Positions 1-7,251 of a stretch of DNA of 30,238 nt are shown one piece after another (position 1 is the first letter of the stretch; every line of letters begins with the position of its first letter). Made by a program: the position numbers and the translations under genes. Under the pieces are notes generated by a model that saw only the letters and a list, made by a program, of their open reading frames with translations, ran no database searches and was not told where the DNA came from. The stretch comes from JACKCP01 sp034007295 (GTDB lineage: Bacteria; Desulfobacterota; Desulfobacteria; Desulfobacterales; JACKCP01). The stretch is taken from NCBI GenBank assembly GCA_034007295.1, contig JAVERC010000041.1, forward strand, positions 1 to 30,238, read 5' to 3'.

Positions 1-4
1 CTTC

Positions 5-20
5 AGTTTCGGGCTTTTTG
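5..20 (+). terminator. Possible 3' arm of a terminator cut by the window edge
   Basis: The first bases read AGTTTCGGGC followed by a short T run, which is the usual look of the descending arm and U-tract of an intrinsic terminator for a plus-strand transcript ending left of the window. The matching ascending arm would lie outside, so this cannot be verified. Confidence 0.25.
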
Positions 21-23
21 TTG

Positions 24-108
24 TGGTGCCGAAGAGAGGACTCGAACCTCCACGACTCGCGCCACCAGGTTCTAAGCCTGGCGTGTCTACCAATTCCACC
101 ACTCCGGC
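24..108 (-). tRNA. tRNA-Leu (anticodon UAG), copy 1
   Basis: On the minus strand this is an 85-nt class II-type tRNA with encoded CCA. The acceptor stem pairs GCCGGAG with CTTCGGC. The anticodon arm is CCAGG-CTTAGAA-CCTGG, so the anticodon is UAG and reads CUN leucine codons. The T arm carries GGTTCGAGTCC. The gene is identical over its full length to the plus-strand copy at 2326-2410, so the two form an inverted pair about 2.2 kb apart. Confidence 0.97.
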
Positions 109-125
109 ACAACATGGAAATTTTA

Positions 126-152
126 TCTATACTTTTGTCTTTCATTAGTCAA
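126..152 (-). promoter_or_regulatory. Promoter of tRNA-Leu copy 1
   Basis: On the minus strand TTGACT (147-152) is followed 15 bases later by TATAGA (126-131), and the tRNA begins 17 bases further on. The second tRNA-Leu gene has the same two hexamers with the same 15-base spacing although the spacer sequences differ, so the arrangement appears conserved by selection. The spacing is shorter than the usual 17. Confidence 0.6.
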
Positions 153-223
153 GCATTAAATAAAAAATATTTTATTTTTTTTTCTTATGTGCAATTGTAT
201 CTTTAAATATGAATTTAAATTTT

Positions 224-340
224 GTGATTTACTAAGGACAAAAATTTTTTGTTCGGCTCATAATATATTGAAACTTTAGCTTTTTATGTATTTTAAGAAT
301 TAAATTTTGAATTTCGTTTAAAAATGGACAAAAAATTTTT
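224..340 (+). repeat. Degraded F1 repeat
   Basis: This stretch aligns loosely to family F1 read right-end first: GTGATT, then AATTTTTTGTTC, later TATTTTAAGAATTAAATTTTGAAT and ATGGACAAAAAA. The GGCCGAAAACG core is lost. It fills most of the gap between the tRNA gene and the hydrolase. I see no other feature in that gap apart from the hydrolase ribosome binding site. Confidence 0.5.
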
Positions 341-405
341 TTTCAATTGCTATCAAGACATATGAATTTATAACTCTAAAATAATTTTACTAATGGAGAA
401 TTTGA

Positions 406-1170
406 ATGAAGGAAAACATAGTTATTATTCATGGAATGTGGGCAAGAGGCTGTCTTTTATCAAACCTTAAATCCTTTTTTGAAGAAAAGGGTTACAATTG
501 CATTGCCATAGATCTTCCAGGACGGAGTAATGATTCAAATAAAAATTGTGAAGTTTCAGATTATGGTTTTTTAGATTTTGTTGATTATGCAGCAAAGGAA
601 ATAGATAAACTTGATTCAAAGCCTATTGTAATGGGCCATTCTATGGGCGGACTTATCACACATAAACTTGCAGAAATGGGTTTTGCTAAAAAGGCTGTTT
701 TAATTACCCCTGCAACACAAAGAGGCGTAGTAAATCTTAGTTATGATGCTGCAATAGGTTTTTTGCCTGTGGCATTAAAACCCTTTTTTTGGAAAAAAGC
801 ACTTGAACCCACAAAAAAAGGCTTTGATTATATTTGTGCTGAAGTGCCTGAAGATGTTAGGGATAAAATCCGCTTTCATCTTGTTCCTGAATCTGGAAAA
901 GCTTTTTTTGAAATAAGTATGTGGGGTTTTGATTTCAAAAGATCAACCCATATAGAAAATTCAAAAATCAATTGTCCTGTTTTTCAGATTGCAGGTAAAA
1001 AAGATAAAATAATTTCACATAAAGTTCTCGAAAAGCAGGCTGAGCTTATTTCGAAATATGTTAAAGACTTTAAATTTAAAATTTATGATAATCATGGTCA
1101 TGGCATTATCTGGGAAAAAGGCTGGAATGAAGTATGTGAAGATATTCATCAATGGATTTCTGCTAAATAG
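406..1170 (+). CDS. Alpha/beta hydrolase
   Basis: A 254-residue protein with the alpha/beta hydrolase plan. HGMW at 9-12 fits the oxyanion-hole loop, GHSMGG at 77-82 is the nucleophile elbow with Ser79, Asp200 in GKKDKI is the likely acid, and His232 in NHGHG the catalytic base. There is no signal peptide, so it is probably cytoplasmic. A GGAG seven bases before the ATG supports the start. The substrate cannot be read from sequence; esterase, lipase or C-C hydrolase are all possible. The last base of its TAG stop is contributed by an F1 repeat that begins there. If the repeat is removed with one copy of the flanking duplication, the frame would read one more residue (Tyr) and end at TAA. Confidence 0.9.
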   Translation: MKENIVIIHGMWARGCLLSNLKSFFEEKGYNCIAIDLPGRSNDSNKNCEVSDYGFLDFVDYAAKEIDKLDSKPIVMGHSMGGLITHKLAEMGFAKKAVLITPATQRGVVNLSYDAAIGFLPVALKPFFWKKALEPTKKGFDYICAEVPEDVRDKIRFHLVPESGKAFFEISMWGFDFKRSTHIENSKINCPVFQIAGKKDKIISHKVLEKQAELISKYVKDFKFKIYDNHGHGIIWEKGWNEVCEDIHQWISAK

Positions 1171-1311
1171 TGACTGGCCGAAAACGAAAATTTTTTGTTA
1201 AATTCAAGGAAGATGAAAAATTTAACTTTTACGATAGATTGAGTATTTTGAGGATTAAATTTTGAATCTGACTTTAGAATTGACAAAAAAGGCCGTTTTC
1301 GTTCAGCAAAA
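1170..1311 (-). repeat. F1 MITE-like element, copy A
   Basis: A 142-bp copy of F1 in the orientation opposite to copies B-E. The ends are GTGACTGGCCGAAAACG and CGTTTTCGTTCAGC. It is flanked by TAAATA on both sides (1164-1169 and 1312-1317). It has no coding capacity. It lies directly on the hydrolase stop codon. Confidence 0.85.
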
Positions 1312-1392
1312 TAAATATTAAAATATAAATTTAAGTTCTCTTCAGATTCCCTTGAAGCTCTAAGGGAATCTGAACAAAATTTTTAAAATATT

Positions 1393-1711
1393 TGTTGGCC
1401 TAAAATTAAAATTTTGAGTGTTTTCATATTTTTAGATTAATAAATTTTCAATAAATTTAGCTTATTATACTTAAGAACATAAAACCCTTCGGGCTTTCCG
1501 CTTTTCTCATATCTACGTCATTAAATTGCATCAGGCATAACAAAACTATAGCCTGATACAATTTGAAATTATATGCAGCAAACTTGAAAACCGCCCAATT
1601 CAGTTTTTAGTTACCCTAGATGAATAATTTAACCTTTAAGGTATTTTAAATATTTTTAAGATTAAATTTTAAATTTAAGGCAGAAATTTACAAAAAGGCA
1701 GTTTTCATTCA
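1393..1711 (-). repeat. Degraded F1 element interrupted by an F2 element
   Basis: The left part (TTGGCCTAAAATTAAAATTTT) matches an F1 end with decayed CGAAAACG. The right part (about 1618-1711) follows the F1 body, with ATTTAACCTTTA, TTTTTAAGATTAAATTTT and finally CAAAAAGGCAGTTTTCATTCAGC. Between them lies an F2 copy, so F2 seems to have entered an existing F1. This composite, with copy A, accounts for nearly all of the 552-bp gap between the hydrolase and ppiC. Confidence 0.6.
1399..1611 (+). repeat. F2 MITE-like element, copy a
   Basis: About 210 bp matching the copies at 4278 and 12637. Shared blocks are TCATATTTTTA near the left end, CGGGCTTTCCGC, TTAAATTGCATCA, TATAGCCTGATACAATTTG, ATATGCAGCAAACTTGAAAA and a terminal CGCCCAATT. 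The centre forms a hairpin, AAATTGCATCAGGC against GCCTGATACAATTT. No open reading frame of note. Confidence 0.7.
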
Positions 1712-1722
1712 GCTTTAAAATA

Positions 1723-2004
1723 TTATTCTGATCTGCTTATTACTTCAAGAAGATGAAAGCCAAAGTCTGTTTTTACAGGACCTTGAACTGTTCCTATTTC
1801 AGCTGAAAAAACTACCTTGTCAAATTCGGGTACCATTTCCCCTTCGCTGAATTCACCAAGAAATCCTCCTTGATCTCCTGACGGGCACTTAGAATGTTTT
1901 TTTGCAAGTTTTGCAAAATCACCGCCATTTTCAATTTTTTTCTTTAGTTCTTTGCACTCTTTTTCTGTTGCGACCAGTATGTGTCTTGCTTTAGCTTTTG
2001 CCAT
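1723..2004 (-). CDS. ppiC: Parvulin-type peptidyl-prolyl isomerase (PpiC-like)
   Basis: A 93-residue single-domain parvulin, the same length as E. coli PpiC and similar throughout: ARHILV near the N terminus, the GGDFAKLAKKHSKCPSG segment, GGFLGEF, MVPEFDKVVF and the closing FGFHLLEV. It would catalyse cis-trans isomerisation of peptidyl-prolyl bonds. No signal peptide is present, so it is cytoplasmic. I chose the ATG at 2004 because GAGGG lies just upstream of it; a longer reading from an upstream TTG adds four residues that overlap this ribosome binding site. The gene stands alone on its strand between repeats, within the segment bracketed by the inverted tRNA-Leu genes. Confidence 0.93.
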   Translation of the reverse strand: MAKAKARHILVATEKECKELKKKIENGGDFAKLAKKHSKCPSGDQGGFLGEFSEGEMVPEFDKVVFSAEIGTVQGPVKTDFGFHLLEVISRSE

Positions 2005-2055
2005 TTTTTCCCTCAAATGTTTTAAATGTAAAAGTTTTGATTGAATGTATAAGTA

Positions 2056-2195
2056 GTTCCTGAACGGAAACAGGCTTTTTTGTCAATTCTAAAGTCAGAT
2101 CAAATTTTAATCCTTAAAATACTCAATCTATCCTAAAAGTTTAATTTTACATCTTCCTTGAACTTAACAAAAAATTTTCGTTTTCGGCCAATCAC
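2056..2195 (+). repeat. F1 MITE-like element, copy B
   Basis: A 140-bp F1 copy beginning GTTCCTGAACGGAAAC and ending CGTTTTCGGCCAATCAC. It is flanked by a perfect 6-bp direct repeat TAAGTA (2050-2055 and 2196-2201), which I read as a target-site duplication. It lies upstream of ppiC, between that gene's start and the tRNA-Leu promoter. Confidence 0.85.
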
Positions 2196-2280
2196 TAAGT
2201 AAATATTTCTTTGAAACAAAATACAGTTATTTATAATTGAAAGGCAATTAATTTTTTATAAAAATAAATTAAAATAGCAC

Positions 2281-2307
2281 TTGACTTGTAAAAATAAAAG
2301 ATATAGA
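2281..2307 (+). promoter_or_regulatory. Promoter of tRNA-Leu copy 2
   Basis: TTGACT (2281-2286) and TATAGA (2302-2307) are separated by 15 bases and lie 18 bases upstream of the tRNA. The same hexamers and spacing precede the inverted copy of this tRNA gene. Confidence 0.6.
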
Positions 2308-2325
2308 AGATTTTTTACAAATTGT

Positions 2326-2410
2326 GCCGGAGTGGTGGAATTGGTAGACACGCCAGGCTTAGAACCTGGTGGCGCGAGTCGTGGAGGTTCGAGTCCTCTC
2401 TTCGGCACCA
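2326..2410 (+). tRNA. tRNA-Leu (anticodon UAG), copy 2
   Basis: An 85-nt tRNA with encoded CCA, identical to copy 1. The anticodon loop CTTAGAA gives UAG. It has its own promoter upstream and a strong intrinsic terminator three bases after the CCA, so it is a complete monocistronic unit. Confidence 0.97.
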
Positions 2411-2412
2411 TA

Positions 2413-2450
2413 AAAAAAAGAGCTTAAATTTTATTTAAGCTCTTTTTTAT
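2413..2450 (+). terminator. Intrinsic terminator of tRNA-Leu copy 2
   Basis: An 11-bp stem AAGAGCTTAAA/TTTAAGCTCTT with a short loop, followed by a T run. It immediately follows the tRNA CCA end. Confidence 0.88.
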
Positions 2451-2519
2451 TTTGTAAATTTGTTATAGAAAATATCTGAAATAATTTTTTTATAATAAAC
2501 ATTAATGAGGATTTGAAAA

Positions 2520-2744
2520 TTGAGTTACAGTGCAAAAATAAGCAGAACAGGCGGGAGCCTTAAAAATCTGTTTGTAACAGGTAAAAATGTTCAAAAAAAT
2601 AATGCCAGATATTTTTGTATTGAAGACAGCGAATATAAACCTGATTTATATTCAGAAAGCAGCCATGCAGAGCTCAGTTCTGCAGAAGATATTTTATTAG
2701 CTTGGCTTGACGGCCTTGCAGAAGAAGCAGAGCAGGGCGAATAA
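2520..2744 (+). CDS. Small hypothetical protein
   Basis: A 74-residue acidic, Ser-rich protein that I do not recognise. It starts with TTG, supported by GAGG nine bases upstream; no in-frame ATG is available. It has no transmembrane segment or signal peptide. The C-terminal third (SSAEDILLAWLDGLAEEAEQGE, read as residues 53-74) looks helical and acidic. It precedes the FabH-like gene by 51 bp on the same strand with no terminator between them, so the two are probably cotranscribed. A TATAAT at 2491-2496 could be a -10 element, but no good -35 accompanies it. Confidence 0.6.
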   Translation: MSYSAKISRTGGSLKNLFVTGKNVQKNNARYFCIEDSEYKPDLYSESSHAELSSAEDILLAWLDGLAEEAEQGE

Positions 2745-2795
2745 AATTTTTGGCTGTCCCCGTTTCCCCATTAAATAAAATTCCAGGAGAAAAAG

Positions 2796-3812
2796 ATGAG
2801 AAGATCTGTTATTAAAGGAACAGGAAGATATATCCCACCACATCTTGTTACAAATGATGATTTAGCAAAAATTATTGATACAACAGACGAATGGATTCAG
2901 CAGAGAACAGGAATAAAGCAAAGATACTGGATTGAGCCAGGCAGTGTAACAGGTGCTTCAGATCTTGCACTTGAAGCTTCAAAAAAAGCAATGGAAAAAG
3001 CCGGCTGGAAACCTGAAGATATAGATTTGATTATATTTGCGACCTTAAGCCCTGATATTTTCTTTCCAGGCTCAGGTGTTTTTCTACAAAATAAACTAGG
3101 ACTTGACTCAACTCCAGCACTTGATATCAGACAGCAGTGTACAGGTTTTTTATACGGGATAACAACGGCAGACGCCTTTATAAAAGCAGGGATCTATGAC
3201 AAAATTTTAGTTGTTGGAGCTGAAGTACATTCAACAGGACTTGACAAAACAGACAGAGGAAGAGATGTAACTGTACTTTTTGGAGACGGTGCAGGTGCCG
3301 CATGCATTGAATCTCTTGAAACTGAAGAAGAAGTCGGAATAATCGGACATGCACTTCATGCACAGGGTAAATATGCAGAAAGTCTTATGCTTGAGCTTCC
3401 TGCCTCAAGATATTCACCTGAAAGACTTACCAAAGAAATGATGGTTGACGGAAGGGAATATCCAAAAATGGATGGTTCAAGAATATTTAAACTTGCAGTA
3501 AAACGTCTTCCTGAAGTTACGCTTGAGCTCCTCGAAAAAACAGGATATAAGCTTGAAAATCTTGATATGATAATCCCTCATCAGGCAAATCTTAGAATAA
3601 ATGAATTTTATCTTCAAAAATTAGGTCTTTCACCTGAAAAAATGTACAATAATATTCAAAACTACGGTAACACAACAGCTGGAAGCATACCGATTGCACT
3701 TGATGAAGCAATAGAACTTGGCAAAATTGATGATTCAAAAGATCTTGTTCTTTTTTCTGCTCTTGGAGCAGGGCTGACCTGGGGAGCAGTTCTTTACAAA
3801 TTTTCTAAATAG
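2796..3812 (+). CDS. 3-oxoacyl-ACP synthase III (FabH-like)
   Basis: A 338-residue thiolase-fold condensing enzyme of the FabH/KAS III type, which joins an acyl-CoA starter to malonyl-ACP. The Cys-His-Asn triad is visible: Cys115 in QQCTGF, His262 in IPHQANLRI and Asn292 in NYGNTTAGS. The C terminus carries the usual GAGLTWGAVL. It is about 20 residues longer than E. coli FabH and lies away from fab genes, so it could be the housekeeping FabH or a specialised starter-unit synthase. AGGAG lies seven bases before the ATG. The stop TAG ends on the first base of an F1 repeat. Excising the three tandem repeats with their duplicated flanks would make the C terminus FSKY followed by TAA instead of FSK. 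Confidence 0.88.
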   Translation: MRRSVIKGTGRYIPPHLVTNDDLAKIIDTTDEWIQQRTGIKQRYWIEPGSVTGASDLALEASKKAMEKAGWKPEDIDLIIFATLSPDIFFPGSGVFLQNKLGLDSTPALDIRQQCTGFLYGITTADAFIKAGIYDKILVVGAEVHSTGLDKTDRGRDVTVLFGDGAGAACIESLETEEEVGIIGHALHAQGKYAESLMLELPASRYSPERLTKEMMVDGREYPKMDGSRIFKLAVKRLPEVTLELLEKTGYKLENLDMIIPHQANLRINEFYLQKLGLSPEKMYNNIQNYGNTTAGSIPIALDEAIELGKIDDSKDLVLFSALGAGLTWGAVLYKFSK

Positions 3813-3952
3813 TTGCTGAACGAAAACGGCCTTTTTTGTCCATTTCTGCGTCAGAATCAAAATTTAATCCTCAAAATACTAAATGTATTCCTGCGGTTAA
3901 ATTTTTCATCTTCCTTGAACTGAACAAAAAATTCTCGTTTTCGGCCAATTAC
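3812..3952 (+). repeat. F1 MITE-like element, copy C (tandem unit 1)
   Basis: A well-preserved 141-bp F1 copy starting GTTGCTGAACGAAAACGGCC and ending CGTTTTCGGCCAATTAC. The ends are imperfect inverted repeats of about 35 bp sharing CGAAAACG and TTTTTTGT. Inside, AAATTTAATCC faces GGTTAAATTT, so the whole element can fold on itself. TAAATA flanks it at 3806-3811 and 3953-3958. Confidence 0.92.
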
Positions 3953-3958
3953 TAAATA

Positions 3959-4099
3959 GTTGCTGAACGAAAACGGCCTTTTTTGTCCATTTTTGCGTCA
4001 GATTAAAAATTTAATCCTCAAAATACTCAATGTATTCCTGCGGTTAAATTTTTTATCTTCCTTGAACTGAACAAAAAATTCTCGTTTTCGGCCAATCAC
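3959..4099 (+). repeat. F1 MITE-like element, copy D (tandem unit 2)
   Basis: A 141-bp copy nearly identical to copy C, with a handful of substitutions. It is separated from copy C and from the next unit only by the 6-bp TAAATA. Confidence 0.92.
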
Positions 4100-4179
4100 T
4101 AAATAGTTGATGAACGAAAAGGCATTTTTTTTAGATTTTGGCATTTGATTCAATATTTTAGCCCCTTTTCAATTTTGTA

Positions 4180-4243
4180 CAGCTGCAGGTTAATTTATAT
4201 GTGGCTCTTTTTTAGGCCGATTCAATTTAATCCTGGCAGCTGG
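4180..4243. repeat. 64-bp imperfect palindrome inside F1 unit 3
   Basis: CAGCTGCAGGTTAATT on the left mirrors AATTTAATCCTGGCAGCTG on the right around a short centre. It could be a third, shorter mobile repeat inserted in F1. It occurs once in this window. Confidence 0.5.
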
Positions 4244-4277
4244 AACAAAATTTAATCCTCAAAATTTTCAAGTAACT

Positions 4278-4468
4278 TTAACCTGAATTGAGCCTTTAAT
4301 ATTTTTAAATTAATAAATATTGTATTTAAAAACATGAAACCATTCAGGCTTTCCAATTTTGCCGCATCTTATGTGTTAAATTGCATCATGCATAGCAAAA
4401 GTATAGCCTGATACAATTTGCCGTTATATGAAGCAAATTTAAAAATCGCTCAAATTAAGTCTGGGTTA
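4278..4468 (+). repeat. F2 MITE-like element, copy b
   Basis: About 190 bp similar to the F2 copies at 1399 and 12637. The termini are TTAACCTGAATTGAGCC and ATCGCTCAAATTAAG plus GGGTTAA, an imperfect inverted repeat. The internal hairpin TTAAATTGCATCATGC / GCCTGATACAATTTG is present. It is nested in F1 tandem unit 3. Confidence 0.75.
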
Positions 4469-4667
4469 AAAATTATCAATTAACCTCAATCAAAATTTTT
4501 ATTTTGGCCAATCAATAAATATTAAAACTTTAAAATCTCAGTAAATTTTGATAGTTACTTTTTGATTTAAAATCCTTAAAAATGCTGTTTTTGTTTTTCA
4601 ACAAAATAGTTTATAAAATATTAAGGTATAGGCGAATAAAAAAAGAAAGACTTTTCAGGGAAAATTT

Positions 4668-7247
4668 ATGAACAGATTTATTGAAATCTTTTTTAAAAGT
4701 CCTCTAGCTAAAAAACAGCTTTTATATATACTTTCAATAAGTTTTTTTTTCACATTCATAACATCACTTATTCAAATTTCAGTTGAATATAAAAGAGATT
4801 TAGTAAATCTTGAAAAAGAACTATTAAAAATCAAAAGCATTTATGCCAAAACAATATCAGATTGTTTATGGCAGTTAGACTTTAAACAGTTAGAATTGCA
4901 TCTAGAAAATATTCTTACATCTAATCACATAGTTCATGCGAAACTCATATCTGACAAAAAAGAAATGTCAGCCGGTAAAATTTTATCTAAAGATAAAACT
5001 GTGACAAAGGAATATCCTTTGACCCATAATTATTATGGCAAAAATATTCAAATTGGAAGTCTTCAGATAACTGCCTCTCTTTCTGACATATATACTGAAA
5101 CTTTAAGTAGGGCCTTTTTTACAGTTTTAATTCGCTCCCTTGAAATATTTACAATTTCTCTTTCCATATTGTTTGTTATTTATCATTTTTTTATAAAAAA
5201 TTTTATTCGAATAAGCCGTTATTCAAAAAATATTACACTTGATGATCTCCATTCTAGCTTTGACATTTCACTGAATAAAAGAAAAAGCAGAGTTAAAGAC
5301 GAGCTTGATGAACTTGCTGAGTCCTTGAATAACATGAGGGAAAGACTTAAAACTGAACTTGAAAGTAAAAATTTAGCTGAACATAAGCTAAGGGAAAATG
5401 AAGAATTTTTGAGAATCACTCTTAATTCAATAACAGACGGAGTTATAACAACAAATCTTTCAGGACTAATTGTCTCAATAAATCCCATGGCAAAAGAACT
5501 TACAGGATTTCAGCCTGAATGTGATGATGTTTATTCATACAGAAAAAAACTAAATGATATTTTTGAAATATACAATTTAAATACAGACTTAAAAGTTCCA
5601 GATCCTTTTAAAACAGCAGTCCGTTTTGGCAAAGCAGCAGATAATTTTGGAACAACTGTATTAAAATCACAAAATGGAAATAAATATATAATTTCATACA
5701 CAGCAGTCCCGATTTTAAATGACAATTCAGATAAAAAGGGTGTTGTAATTGTTTTCAAAGACCTTACTTCAATTCATGAAAAAGATCTCAGATTAATTGA
5801 AAAAGAAAAAAATTACAGAATAATTTTTGAGCAGTCAAATGCGTCAATTATAGTTGTAGAACCAGACACATATAAAATTATTGACTGCAATAAAAAAACT
5901 TTTGAGCTATTTGAAATTGATCCGGCTGAAATTGAAAATATTAAATTTACCCATTTTTTTATAAATGGAAAAAATATTTTGGAATTTCAAAATTTGACTG
6001 AAAATTCACAGCAATATGAATCAGAACTTATAACCTTAAAAAAGAAAAGACTTTTTTGCATTGTAAACCTTCAGACAATTGAGAGTGAGAATAAAACAAA
6101 AATTTTAGCAATAATAACTGACATTACTTCAATAAAAAAAATGCAGAATAAAATTATTGAATCCCAGAAAATGGATTCCATTGGAAATCTGGCTGGAGGA
6201 ATTGCACATGATTTCAACAACAAGCTTGCAGGGATTTTAGGATATGCATCAATGCTTGAAGAAATGGAAAAAGAAAATGAAAAAAAAGAAATTATCCAAA
6301 AAATTATAGATTCAGCACAAAGATCAGCTCTAATAACCAAAAATCTTCTTGGTTTTGCTCAAAAAGGCAAAAATATAATTGAATCATTTAATATTAACCA
6401 AGTAATAGAAGAAATTGTAGCTATTTTAAAAACTGGAATTTCACCTGAAAAAGATATATTTTTTAAAATAAATCTTGATACAAATCTTCATCCAATAGAT
6501 GCAGACCCTTTCCAAATCAAGCAGGCCATAATGAATGTTTGTCTTAATGCAGTTGAAGCAGTTGAAAATCAGGGAGAAATTTATATAGAAACAAAAAATG
6601 CACCAAAAAATGGAATAGAAATCAGAATAAAAGACACTGGAAAGGGCATTCCTGAAAATATTAAAGATAAAATATTTGATCCTTTTGTTACTACAAAAAA
6701 TGATACAGATTTTACTAAAGGAAGAGGGCTTGGACTTCCTGCAGCCTATGGTATAATTAAAAACCATAGCGGTTCTATTGAATACAGTTCAAAAAAAGGA
6801 TCAGGTACTGTTTTCAAATTGATTTTTCCAAAGGGATTTAAAAAGGTTCAGCCTATAAAGTCTAAATCTGAATTAGTTGCATCAAAGGAAGCAACAATTC
6901 TTGTTATTGAAGACGAAGAAATTTTAAGTACAATGCTTGAGAACATACTTAAAAATTTTAAGTACAATGTTTTAAAGGCTGAAAACGGTAGAAAAGGAGT
7001 AGAAGTATTTAATAAAAATAAAGATATAATTTCAGCTGTGATCCTTGATATGAAAATGCCTTTAATGAATGGAAAAGAAACCTTTATTGAACTTAAAAAA
7101 ATTGATCCTTTTGTAAAAGTATTAATTTCTACTGGATACGGTAATAACGAAGAAGCCCAGGAAATTTTAGATCTTGGAGCAAAGGAGCTTTTAACTAAGC
7201 CTTACCAAATGAAAAATCTTATGGAAAAATTAAAAAAAATAGTTTAA
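4668..7247 (+). CDS. Hybrid sensor histidine kinase with C-terminal receiver
   Basis: An 859-residue membrane sensor kinase. Two transmembrane helices (about 18-38 and 155-178) enclose a periplasmic sensor region of about 115 residues. A HAMP-like linker and coiled coil (about 178-245) lead to two PAS-type domains (about 245-370 and 382-490). The HisKA helix carries His514 in GGIAHDFNN, the HPK4-type H box. The ATPase domain has an N box around NVCLNAVEAV (623-632), G1 DTGKG (656-660), an F box FDPF (670-673) and G2 GRGLGLP (685-691). A receiver domain follows (about 742-859), with acidic EDE 748-750, phosphoacceptor Asp794 and Lys844. It can therefore relay from His514 to its own Asp794. No partner regulator or output domain lies nearby, and the ligand is unknown. 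It is convergent with pgi, with only four bases between stops. Confidence 0.93.
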   Translation: MNRFIEIFFKSPLAKKQLLYILSISFFFTFITSLIQISVEYKRDLVNLEKELLKIKSIYAKTISDCLWQLDFKQLELHLENILTSNHIVHAKLISDKKEMSAGKILSKDKTVTKEYPLTHNYYGKNIQIGSLQITASLSDIYTETLSRAFFTVLIRSLEIFTISLSILFVIYHFFIKNFIRISRYSKNITLDDLHSSFDISLNKRKSRVKDELDELAESLNNMRERLKTELESKNLAEHKLRENEEFLRITLNSITDGVITTNLSGLIVSINPMAKELTGFQPECDDVYSYRKKLNDIFEIYNLNTDLKVPDPFKTAVRFGKAADNFGTTVLKSQNGNKYIISYTAVPILNDNSDKKGVVIVFKDLTSIHEKDLRLIEKEKNYRIIFEQSNASIIVVEPDTYKIIDCNKKTFELFEIDPAEIENIKFTHFFINGKNILEFQNLTENSQQYESELITLKKKRLFCIVNLQTIESENKTKILAIITDITSIKKMQNKIIESQKMDSIGNLAGGIAHDFNNKLAGILGYASMLEEMEKENEKKEIIQKIIDSAQRSALITKNLLGFAQKGKNIIESFNINQVIEEIVAILKTGISPEKDIFFKINLDTNLHPIDADPFQIKQAIMNVCLNAVEAVENQGEIYIETKNAPKNGIEIRIKDTGKGIPENIKDKIFDPFVTTKNDTDFTKGRGLGLPAAYGIIKNHSGSIEYSSKKGSGTVFKLIFPKGFKKVQPIKSKSELVASKEATILVIEDEEILSTMLENILKNFKYNVLKAENGRKGVEVFNKNKDIISAVILDMKMPLMNGKETFIELKKIDPFVKVLISTGYGNNEEAQEILDLGAKELLTKPYQMKNLMEKLKKIV

Positions 7248-7251
7248 ATTG

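Larger units (their letters stand above)
4106..4515 (+). repeat. F1 element, tandem unit 3, expanded by insertions
   Basis: It starts GTTGATGAACGAAAAGGC and ends ATTTTGGCCAATCAA, with TAAATA on both sides (4100-4105 and 4516-4521). It is 410 bp instead of 141 because a palindromic insertion of about 90 bp (around 4155-4245) and an F2 copy (4278-4468) interrupt it. The F1 block AAAATTTAATCCTCAAAAT survives between the two insertions. It is more diverged than units 1 and 2, so it may be the oldest. Units 1-3 fill most of the 855 bp between the FabH-like gene and the kinase; 4522-4667 holds only AT-rich leader. Confidence 0.7.

Noticed and set aside
3806..4521. Regularly spaced repeats suggesting a CRISPR array
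   Set aside because: The repeats are 141 bp long with 6-bp separators. There are no unique spacers and no cas genes.
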